In this document: in pieces, positions 14,576-20,456 of the stretch | Layout of the letters: each line of letters begins with the position of its first letter | Numbering within the stretch: the stretch's first letter is position 1 | NCBI GenBank assembly: GCA_937974195.1 | Contig: CALJIC010000126.1 | Span: forward strand, 1-22,953 | DNA from: an uncultured Roseiflexaceae bacterium | Lineage (GTDB): Bacteria > Chloroflexota > Chloroflexia > Chloroflexales > Roseiflexaceae | DNA length: 22,953 bases | Reading direction: 5' to 3' | Notes under the pieces: model-generated | What the model was told of the DNA's origin: nothing | What the model saw: the letters and a program-made list of their open reading frames with translations, nothing else | Database searches by the model: none | Translations under genes and position numbers: made by a program

Positions 14576-16516
14576 ATGGCAATTGTCGAACGGCCGGCGG
14601 ACGGGATACGCGTACCGGCGCCTGCCCTTCCGACACCTACCGGGCTAGCCGGCTGGTTCAGCACGGTGGATCACAAGCGCATCGGCATCATCTACATGCT
14701 CGGCGCCTTCGCCTTCTTCATCATAGGCGGAATCGAGGCGCTGCTGATGCGCACGCAGCTCGCCGTGCCGAATAACAACTTCCTCACGCCAGACGTCTAC
14801 AACCAGCTGTTTACGATGCACGGCACCACGATGGTGTTCCTCGCCATCATGCCGATGAACGTCGGCCTCGGCAACTACTTGGTGCCGCTCATGATCGGCG
14901 CCCGGGACATGGCCTTCCCGCGCCTCAACGCCCTGAGCGTCTGGCTGTTCCTGCTCGGCGGGCTGATGCTCTACTCGAGCTTCATCGCCGGCGGCGCCGT
15001 CAACGTCGGCTGGTTCGCCTACGCGCCGCTCACCGAGCGCGCCTACTCGCCGACGATCGGCGTGGACTACTGGATCCTCGGCATCGGCCTGACCGGCGTC
15101 GCCTCGATCGCCGGCGCGCTCAACTTCATCGTCACCGTCCTCAACATGCGCGCCCCCGGCATGACGCTCAACCGCATGCCGCTGTTCGTCTGGATGAACC
15201 TGGTCGTCTCGTTCATCCTGGTCTTCGCCTTCCCGACCCTGACGGTGGCCTCGATCGAGCTGCTGTTCGACCGCCACTTCGGCACGCGCTTCTTCCTGCC
15301 GCAGCAGGGCGGCGACCCGACGCTCTGGCAGCACCTGTTCTGGTTCTTCGGCCACCCCGAGGTCTACATCCTGATCCTGCCGGCCTTCGGCATCGTCTCC
15401 GAGGTCCTGCCCACCTTCAGCCGCAAGCCGATCTTCGGCTACGCCTTCGTCGCCTACTCCGGCGTCGCGATCGGCTTCCTCGGCTTCCTGGTCTGGGCGC
15501 ACCACATGTTCGCCGTCGGCCTCGGCCCGATGGCCAACGCCTTCTTCGGCGGGGCCAGCTTCCTGATCGCCGTGCCCACGGGCGTCAAGATCTTCAACTG
15601 GATCGCGACGATGTACCGGGGCTCGCTCAACCTCACCACGGCGATGTACTACGCGATCGGGCTGATCGGCATGTTCGTCATCGGCGGCATCTCCGGCATC
15701 ACGCTCGCCTCGCCGCCGATCGACCTGCAGCAGACCGACTCGTACTACGTCGTGGCCCACATGCACTACGTGCTCTTCGGCGGCGCGATCTTCGGCCTGC
15801 TCGCCGGCACGTTCTACTGGTTCCCGAAGATCACCGGCCGCCTGCTCGACGAGCGGCTGGGGAAGATTCAGTTCTGGCTGTCGCTGATCTCCTTCAACCT
15901 GACCTTCTTCCCCATGCACATCCTCGGCACCGACGGCATGCCGCGGCGCATCTACACCTATGAGTCCGGCCTCGGCTGGGACTTCTGGAACCTGCTGGAG
16001 ACCATCGGCGCCTACCTGCTGGCCCTCTCGATACTGCTGATGGTCTACAACGTCGTCAAGAGCCTGCGCAGCGGCGAGCGCGCCGGCAACGACCCGTGGG
16101 ACGGCGCGACGCTCGAGTGGTCGGTCGCGTCGCCGCCGCCGCCCTACAACTTCGAGCGCATCCCGGTCGTCCACAGCCGCCGGCCGCTGTGGGACACCAA
16201 GTACCCGGAGCTGGAGATGGCGCACGCCCCCGGCACCGAAGCGCTGACCAGAGGAGAGGCCGTGAAGCGTGATGAGGAGCGCATCGGCGCGAGCACCATC
16301 GACGCCCCGATCCACCTGCCGTCCAACACCTTCATGCCGCTGCTGCTGGCCATCGCCCTTACGACCGCCGCCTACGGCATCGTCTACCTGAGCGATCCGA
16401 ACCTGCGCTTCGTGCTGTCGATCCCGCTGATCGCGGTGGGCGTGGTGCTCACCTTCATCGCCATCTTCCGCTGGATCCAGGTGTCGCGCATCGACTCGCC
16501 GCACGTGGCGCACTGA
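14576..16516 (+). CDS. ctaD: cytochrome c oxidase subunit I, A1-type haem-copper oxidase
   Basis: Catalytic membrane subunit that reduces O2 to water and pumps protons. Haem a ligands are His82 (MHGTTM) and His397; haem a3 binds His395 (AHMHYVLFGG). CuB ligands are His260, His309 and His310, with the cross-linked Tyr264 in GHPEVY. Glu262 in that motif and Asp111 (IGARDMAFPRLN) mark the D channel, and Lys338 (PTGVKIFNW) the K channel, so it is a proton-pumping A1 enzyme. At 646 residues it is longer than aa3 subunit I. The extra C-terminal part (about 583-635) adds two helices, as in Bacillus caa3 CtaD, and matches the short subunit III next door. AGGAGGAG sits just before the ATG. In the D-channel stretch the usual NN pair reads NA. 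Confidence 0.98.
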   Translation: MAIVERPADGIRVPAPALPTPTGLAGWFSTVDHKRIGIIYMLGAFAFFIIGGIEALLMRTQLAVPNNNFLTPDVYNQLFTMHGTTMVFLAIMPMNVGLGNYLVPLMIGARDMAFPRLNALSVWLFLLGGLMLYSSFIAGGAVNVGWFAYAPLTERAYSPTIGVDYWILGIGLTGVASIAGALNFIVTVLNMRAPGMTLNRMPLFVWMNLVVSFILVFAFPTLTVASIELLFDRHFGTRFFLPQQGGDPTLWQHLFWFFGHPEVYILILPAFGIVSEVLPTFSRKPIFGYAFVAYSGVAIGFLGFLVWAHHMFAVGLGPMANAFFGGASFLIAVPTGVKIFNWIATMYRGSLNLTTAMYYAIGLIGMFVIGGISGITLASPPIDLQQTDSYYVVAHMHYVLFGGAIFGLLAGTFYWFPKITGRLLDERLGKIQFWLSLISFNLTFFPMHILGTDGMPRRIYTYESGLGWDFWNLLETIGAYLLALSILLMVYNVVKSLRSGERAGNDPWDGATLEWSVASPPPPYNFERIPVVHSRRPLWDTKYPELEMAHAPGTEALTRGEAVKRDEERIGASTIDAPIHLPSNTFMPLLLAIALTTAAYGIVYLSDPNLRFVLSIPLIAVGVVLTFIAIFRWIQVSRIDSPHVAH

Positions 16517-16529
16517 GCAAGTCCCAGGA

Positions 16530-16568
16530 CGCAGGGCGCAGGTCTCGGAGGCAGACCTGCGTCCTGCG
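16530..16568. promoter_or_regulatory. 16-bp intercistronic hairpin between ctaD and ctaE
   Basis: CGCAGGGCGCAGGTCT (16530-16545) pairs with AGACCTGCGTCCTGCG (16553-16568), 15 Watson-Crick pairs and one G-U, seven-base loop. It begins 14 bases after the ctaD stop and ends five bases before the ctaE Shine-Dalgarno. No T-run follows. A role as RNA processing or stability element, or partial attenuator, is inference. Confidence 0.65.
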
Positions 16569-16582
16569 ATGTGGAGGAGCAC

Positions 16583-17200
16583 ATGGCAGATACTACCGCG
16601 CACGGCCACGGCACAGCCGGCCACGCCAACATCTACACCTCGCTCGGGGTTGACAGCCGCAAGCTGGGCGTGTGGACCTTCATCGGCTCCGAGACGCTGT
16701 TCTTTACGTCGCTGATCACCACCTACCTGGTGTACGCGCCGGTCAACCGCGCCCGCCCGGACTTCCAGGACCCTAAGGCGTTCCTGGACATCGAGCTGAC
16801 GACGGTGCTGGCCTCGATCCTGCTGGCGTCCAGCCTCACCATGGTGCTGGCGCTGGCCGCGAACCGCCGCGGCGACCTCAAGAGCTTCCGCAACTGGCTG
16901 CTCGCGACGATCCTGCTCGGGCTCGGCTTCATCGGCGGCCAGGTCTACGAGTTCAACCACCTCTACCACGAGGGCCTGACCCTCAGCAGCAGCCTGTTCG
17001 GCACGACGTTCTTCGTGCTCACCGGCTTCCACGGCACCCACGTCGCCATCGGCGTGATCTGGCTGCTGGCCGTGCTGGTGAAGGTGTTTAGAACACCGGA
17101 CTCACCCGAGAACGCGATGGACGTCGAGATCGCAGGTCTCTACTGGCACTTCGTAGACCTGGTGTGGGTTGCGATCTTCGTGCTGATCTACCTGATCTGA
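16583..17200 (+). CDS. ctaE: cytochrome c oxidase subunit III
   Basis: Membrane subunit of the caa3 oxidase, thought to stabilise the core and the proton-uptake path. The 205-residue length and five predicted helices fit the short form that lacks the first two helices of mitochondrial-type subunit III; those are carried at the ctaD C-terminus. Family motifs: GVWTFIGSETLFFTSLI, QVYEFNHL, GFHGTHVAIGVIWLL and YWHFVDLVWVAIFVLIYL. The ATG at 16583 is preferred, because GGAGGAG (16573-16579) lies just before it; an in-frame GTG at 16571 would overlap that site. The N-terminus is His-rich (HGHGTAGH). Thirteen bases separate it from ctaF. Confidence 0.96.
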   Translation: MADTTAHGHGTAGHANIYTSLGVDSRKLGVWTFIGSETLFFTSLITTYLVYAPVNRARPDFQDPKAFLDIELTTVLASILLASSLTMVLALAANRRGDLKSFRNWLLATILLGLGFIGGQVYEFNHLYHEGLTLSSSLFGTTFFVLTGFHGTHVAIGVIWLLAVLVKVFRTPDSPENAMDVEIAGLYWHFVDLVWVAIFVLIYLI

Positions 17201-17213
17201 CAGGAGCTGGCCA

Positions 17214-17567
17214 ATGGCTGCTATGAAGCCCCACGACAGCCACGAGGCACCCGCCGCCCACGGCGGCGAGCACGGGCACTCCGACCGTTTCTACTGGATC
17301 GTCGCCGCCGTGCTCGCTGTCGTCACGGCGCTCGAGGTCGGGCTCTTCCTTATCAACGAGCAGGAGCTGATCGCCAAGTGGCTCGAGGTCGTCCTGCTGC
17401 TGATCCTCTCGACGATCAAGGGCGCGGCGGTGGTGATGTTCTTCATGCACCTGCGGGGCGACGCGCGCGTGATGAAGTTTGTCTTTATCGTGCCGTTCTC
17501 GTTCGCCGTCACGCTCTGCATCGCGTTCCTGCTGATCTTCAGGAACTACGCCGGCATCGCCGGCTGA
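17214..17567 (+). CDS. ctaF: cytochrome c oxidase subunit IV family protein
   Basis: Small accessory subunit of 117 residues with three predicted membrane helices (about 26-46, 55-80 and 86-110), as expected for the prokaryotic subunit IV family. The middle section STIKGAAVVMFFMHLRGD is the family hallmark. The N-terminal tail before the first helix is His-rich (HDSHEAPAAHGGEHGHSD) and should lie on one side of the membrane; copper or proton binding there is only a thought. AGGAG lies a few bases before the ATG at 17214; a second in-frame ATG follows at 17223. It is tightly linked to ctaE. Confidence 0.9.
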   Translation: MAAMKPHDSHEAPAAHGGEHGHSDRFYWIVAAVLAVVTALEVGLFLINEQELIAKWLEVVLLLILSTIKGAAVVMFFMHLRGDARVMKFVFIVPFSFAVTLCIAFLLIFRNYAGIAG

Positions 17568-17596
17568 GGGACGGCCTCCGCCGGGCCGAGATCCGT

Positions 17597-17640
17597 CGTG
17601 TGTTGTGGCGGTGCGGCGAGCTTCACCGTCACAACACACG
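17597..17640. promoter_or_regulatory. 17-bp intercistronic hairpin before ctaG
   Basis: CGTGTGTTGTGGCGGTG (17597-17613) pairs with CACCGTCACAACACACG (17624-17640), 16 Watson-Crick pairs plus one G-U, ten-base loop. It ends 11 bases before the ctaG ATG, and the bases between (AGATAGATT after CG) hold only a poor Shine-Dalgarno. No T-run follows. It may lower ctaG expression relative to the oxidase subunits, which is inference. Confidence 0.65.
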
Positions 17641-17651
17641 CGAGATAGATT

Positions 17652-18449
17652 ATGTATACCTGGAACTGGGAACCGCCGCTCCTGATCAACCTCGCGTTGC
17701 AGCTCGGCGCCTACCTCGCCTGCACCATCGGCCCGCTGCGCCGCTACTTCCCGGGCTCGAAGCCAGCCACCGCGCTTGAGATCCAGCTCTTCGCGCTCGG
17801 CTGGCTGACGCTCTTCGTCGCGCTCGTCTCGCCGGTCGACACCCTCGGCGGCTACTCGCTGACCATGCACATGGTCCAGCACATCCTGGTCACGCTGGTG
17901 GCGCCGCCGCTGATGCTGCTGGGCACGCCGCGCTGGCTGCTGCGCCCGATCCTGCGCGTGCCGCTCGCCCTGCCGATCGGGCGCTTCCTCACCCACCCGA
18001 TCGCCGCCTTTGTGATCTTCAACTCCGTCTTCCTGGCCTGGCACGTCCCGGCGCTCTACGACCTCGCGCTGCGCGAAGAGCCCGTCCACATCCTCGAGCA
18101 CGTCATGTTCTTCGCCGCCGGGGTGCTCGCCTGGTGGCCGGTGTGCAGCCCGCTGGACGAGCTTCCGCGCGCGCACCCGCTCGTGCAGACCGCCTTCCTG
18201 TTCTTCCAGTCGCTGCCGTCCACCATCCTCGGCGCGATCATCGCCTTCGCGGCCGAGCCGCTCTACCCGCACTACACCACCGTGCCGCAGCTGTGGGGCC
18301 TGAGCGTGATGGAGGACCAGCAGCTCGCCGGGCTGATCATGTGGGTGCCGGCCAGCCTGGTGTACTTCGGCGCGCTCAGCGTCGTGTTCATCCGCTGGCT
18401 CAACCGCAATGACCGCGAATCCGCGTCACAGCACCAGACAGCGCCGTAG
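17652..18449 (+). CDS. ctaG: caa3-type cytochrome c oxidase assembly factor CtaG
   Basis: Integral membrane protein of 265 residues with about seven helices, the caa3_CtaG family of Gram-positives and Chloroflexota. The Bacillus protein is needed for an active caa3 oxidase, probably for copper delivery. Family sequence: LFVALVSPVDTLGGYSLTMHMVQHILVTLVAPPLMLLGTP in pieces, then FLAWHVPALYDLAL, HILEHVMFFAAGVLAWWPV and a late GLSVMEDQQLAGLIMWVPA. The conserved His residues in HMVQH, WH and HILEH are candidate metal ligands. It differs from the unrelated Cox11 protein that shares the name. The start ATG has a weak ribosome site behind a long hairpin. It ends the operon; its stop TAG directly abuts a MITE-like element. 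Confidence 0.93.
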   Translation: MYTWNWEPPLLINLALQLGAYLACTIGPLRRYFPGSKPATALEIQLFALGWLTLFVALVSPVDTLGGYSLTMHMVQHILVTLVAPPLMLLGTPRWLLRPILRVPLALPIGRFLTHPIAAFVIFNSVFLAWHVPALYDLALREEPVHILEHVMFFAAGVLAWWPVCSPLDELPRAHPLVQTAFLFFQSLPSTILGAIIAFAAEPLYPHYTTVPQLWGLSVMEDQQLAGLIMWVPASLVYFGALSVVFIRWLNRNDRESASQHQTAP

Positions 18450-18563
18450 ATCCACAGAGGGCACGGAGGGGCGCAGCGTGCTGCGCCCCTTCTGTGATCT
18501 CCGTGGATAAAGGGAGCGCGGAGGAGACAGCCTCTCTCCGCGCCCTCCGTGATCTCTGTGGAT
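18450..18563. repeat. 114-base MITE-like palindromic element between ctaG and nudC
   Basis: The outer 21 bases at each end (18450-18470 and 18543-18563) are inverted copies matching at 19 of 21. The left end also pairs with an inner copy: 18450-18476 against 18481-18508, CGTG loop, with a perfect GGGGCGCAG/CTGCGCCCC core (18468-18476, 18481-18489). A 23-base direct repeat occurs at 18494-18516 and 18549-18571 with one mismatch (18502 versus 18557). Between the copies lies another hairpin GCGCGGAG/CTCCGCGC (18516-18543). It starts on the base after the ctaG stop. No coding content and no T-run. Confidence 0.75.
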
Positions 18564-18564
18564 A

Positions 18565-18571
18565 AAGGGAG
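18565..18571 (+). promoter_or_regulatory. nudC ribosome binding site, supplied by the repeat
   Basis: AAGGGAG lies five bases before the GTG start of nudC at 18577. The same AAGGGAG, inside a 23-base repeat unit, occurs at 18510-18516 where no gene starts. This site decides the GTG start. It abuts the right inverted arm of the MITE-like element, so folding could mask or expose it. Confidence 0.6.
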
Positions 18572-18576
18572 CTACC

Positions 18577-19419
18577 GTGTCCCAGCTACGCTTTCGCCGT
18601 CTCTATCCGCCCGCATCGGCGCCGCGCGGCCCGGTGCTCTGGGTGCTGCTCCGCGGCGCCGATGTGCTCATCTCCGACGATCGCCGGGTCCTACACCCCG
18701 GCACCTCCGACGACCCGGGCGGCATCGCCGTCGCTGAGCGGCTGCTGCTCGGCGCGCTGGAGGACACGCCGGTGCTCGCCGGCGGCCTCGACCCGGAGGC
18801 GCCGATCCCGCCCGGCTTCCAGGCCGTCGGGCTGCGCACGCTGCTCGCCGAGGCCGAGCCCCAGGCCGCCTCGTTGGCCGTGTACGCGGCGCAGCTCGTG
18901 CGCTGGCAGCAGATCGGGCGCTACTGCCCAAGCTGCGGCCAGCCGGCCACCCCGATCGAGGGGACCTGGGGACGGGCGTGCCCGAGCTGCGGCTACAGCA
19001 GCTACCCGCCCGTCAGCCCGGCGGTGATCGTCCTGGTCCACGACGGCGACCGGGCCCTGCTCACGAGCAAGCCGGGGTGGGGAAAGCGCTACAGCCTGGT
19101 CGCCGGCTTCGTCGAGCCGGGCGAGACGCTCGAGGAGTGCGTCGTGCGCGAGGTCAGGGAGGAGGTCGGCGTGGAGGTGTCCGAGCTGAGCTACGTCGGA
19201 AGCCAGCCCTGGCCCTTCCCGAACCAGATCATGATCGGCTTCCTGGCCCGCTACGCCGGCGGCGAGATCGCGATCGACACTGCGGAGCTAGCGGACGCCC
19301 GCTGGTTCGAGCGCACGGCGCTCCCCGAGCTCCCGCCGCCCTATACGATCTCCCGCCAGATCATCGAGCTGTGGCGGCGCCGCGGTCCTGCTCCAGCAGA
19401 TCCTCGCGCGGCGGGCTAA
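18577..19419 (+). CDS. nudC: NAD+ diphosphatase (Nudix), RNA decapping NudC type
   Basis: Hydrolyses NAD(H) to NMN(H) and AMP; NudC enzymes also remove NAD caps from RNA 5' ends. The 280-residue protein has the full NudC layout. A variable N-terminal domain (1-110) is followed by a four-Cys zinc ribbon (Cys117, Cys120, Cys135, Cys138) and a perfect Nudix box G-x5-E-x7-REVREEVGV (177-199, catalytic Glu192, Glu195 and Glu196). SQPWPFPNQIMIGF (209-222) is the NADH pyrophosphatase signature, here with N where S is common. The start is GTG at 18577 with AAGGGAG five bases upstream. Its last 59 bases overlap the end of the convergent cupin gene. Confidence 0.96.
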   Translation: MSQLRFRRLYPPASAPRGPVLWVLLRGADVLISDDRRVLHPGTSDDPGGIAVAERLLLGALEDTPVLAGGLDPEAPIPPGFQAVGLRTLLAEAEPQAASLAVYAAQLVRWQQIGRYCPSCGQPATPIEGTWGRACPSCGYSSYPPVSPAVIVLVHDGDRALLTSKPGWGKRYSLVAGFVEPGETLEECVVREVREEVGVEVSELSYVGSQPWPFPNQIMIGFLARYAGGEIAIDTAELADARWFERTALPELPPPYTISRQIIELWRRRGPAPADPRAAG

Positions 19420-19708
19420 ACGTGTCGACCGCCACCCCCTCCTCGAGCACATCCGCCGCGTGGCGCGTCCCGCCGGGGATGCAGACCGCATCCCCCGGCC
19501 CCAGATCCACCACCCGGCCGCCGATGTACATGCGCAGGCGGCCGCGCAGCATGTAGGTGATCTGCTCGTGCGGGTGGCTGTGCTCGGGGAGGTGGCTCCC
19601 CTCGGCCAGCGTCACCACCATCTGCATCATCCGCTCCCCGGCCGCCAGCGTCCGCCGGACGATCCCCGGCGCGATCGGGAACCAGCCCTCGCCGTGCTCG
19701 GTCTTCAT
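19361..19708 (-). CDS. single-domain cupin protein
   Basis: A 115-residue small beta-barrel protein, probably metal-binding. Cupin motif 1 is G-S-H-L-P-E-HSHPHEQITYMLRG, with His43, His45 and Gln49 as likely ligands (Gln replaces the common Glu, as in many HxHPHEQ cupins). Motif 2 is PGDAVCIPGGTRHAAD with His83. Such proteins include small enzymes, sugar-binding sensors and quercetinase-like forms, so function is unknown. The ATG at 19708 is chosen because AGGAG lies six bases upstream; the frame stays open to an ATG at 19741 with no such site. It runs against nudC and shares its last 59 bases with it. Confidence 0.88.
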   Translation of the reverse strand: MKTEHGEGWFPIAPGIVRRTLAAGERMMQMVVTLAEGSHLPEHSHPHEQITYMLRGRLRMYIGGRVVDLGPGDAVCIPGGTRHAADVLEEGVAVDTFSPPREDLLEQDRGAATAR

Positions 19709-19742
19709 GGCGCGCTCCTGCAACAATTCGCTGCTGGTCACG

Positions 19743-19748
19743 TATACT
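19743..19748 (+). promoter_or_regulatory. possible -10 element for the DUF4126 gene
   Basis: TATACT matches the -10 consensus at five of six positions, but the -35 region 17 bases upstream (GCAACA) is poor. The site is just upstream of the divergent cupin start. Weak support. Confidence 0.3.
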
Positions 19749-19810
19749 GTATCGCCAACCCGCTCGGCACAGGGAGCTGCGGTGGCAGGGCATTATCTCC
19801 CTGAAGCCCA

Positions 19811-19833
19811 GCGGGGCGTGGGCGAAGCCCCGC
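19811..19833. repeat. GC-rich hairpin with a GGCGAAGCC module upstream of the DUF4126 gene
   Basis: GCGGGGC (19811-19817) pairs with GCCCCGC (19827-19833) around GTGGGCGAA. The inner GGCGAAGCC (19821-19829) recurs at 12927-12935 and, as GGTGAAGCC, at 14418-14426, each in a gap between genes. Confidence 0.45.
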
Positions 19834-19866
19834 CGCGTCACTCCAACCAGTGGAGGAGCAGAAGCA

Positions 19867-20430
19867 ATGAACGCAGTCACCGGGCTGCTCTCGGCCGTCG
19901 GCCTCTCGACCGCCGCCGGGCTGAACGCGTACATCCCGCTGCTCGTGATCGGGCTGCTGCACCGCTACACGAGCCTGATCCAGCTCAGCGAGCCCTACGA
20001 CGTGCTCGCCAACCCGTGGGTGCTGCTGGTGATCGCGGTGCTGGCGCTCATCGACCTGATCGGCGACAAGATCCCGGCGGTGGACCACCTGTTCCACGCC
20101 GCCGGCGTGGTGATCAACCCGGTGGCCGGCGCCATCCTGTTCATGGCCACCACCGGCGGCGCCGGCTCGGTCGACCCGGTGCTGGCCGCGATCTGCGGCG
20201 TTGTGCTCGCCGGCACGACCCACGGCGCCCGCGCGCTCGCGCGCCCGGTGTCCACCGCCACCACCGGCGGCCTCGGCAACCCGGTGGTCAGCGCGGTCGA
20301 GGACGCTGGCTCGCTGACCCTCTCGGTCCTGGCGGTGTTCCTGCCGCTGCTCGCCTTCCTGGCCGCCCTGGCGTTCCTCGTGGCCCTCGTGTGGCTGGCG
20401 CGCCGCGTCTGGCCCCGGCGGGCAGCGTAG
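19867..20430 (+). CDS. DUF4126 domain membrane protein
   Basis: A 187-residue integral membrane protein matching my recollection of the DUF4126 family in length and sequence. The N-terminus has GLSTAAGLNAYIPLLVIGLLHR, then a helix at about 51-68 ending in LIDLIGDKIPAVDHLFHA. The AGVVINPVAGAILFMA stretch follows, then a helix near 103-120 and a C-terminal hydrophobic stretch (about 150-182) ending in basic residues. The internal pattern Gly-rich turn plus PAVD and NPVAG is typical of the family. Function is unknown; transport is sometimes assumed but nothing here shows it. GGAGGAG precedes the ATG by about eight bases. Its stop TAG lies inside a hairpin that also holds the stop of the opposing ABC gene. 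Confidence 0.85.
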   Translation: MNAVTGLLSAVGLSTAAGLNAYIPLLVIGLLHRYTSLIQLSEPYDVLANPWVLLVIAVLALIDLIGDKIPAVDHLFHAAGVVINPVAGAILFMATTGGAGSVDPVLAAICGVVLAGTTHGARALARPVSTATTGGLGNPVVSAVEDAGSLTLSVLAVFLPLLAFLAALAFLVALVWLARRVWPRRAA

Positions 20431-20456
20431 GGGCGTAGCGTGCTGCGCCTCTACGC
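20425..20456. repeat. 14-bp hairpin spanning both convergent stop codons
   Basis: GCGTAGGGGCGTAG (20425-20438) pairs with CTGCGCCTCTACGC (20443-20456), twelve Watson-Crick and two G-U pairs, CGTG loop. The TAG stop of the DUF4126 gene (20428-20430) and the TAG stop of the ABC gene (CTA at 20451-20453) face each other in the two arms. The core GGGGCG(T/C)AG-CGTG-CTGCGCC is shared with 18468-18487. It could act in both directions as an mRNA end structure; there is no T-run. Confidence 0.65.

Noticed and set aside
16571..16582. GTG at 16571 as the ctaE start
   Set aside because: It overlaps the GGAGGAG that serves the ATG at 16583.
14645..17041. 798-residue open frame on the minus strand
   Set aside because: Antisense to ctaD and ctaE; composition is His/Arg/Asp/Glu-rich shadow of conserved oxidase sequence.
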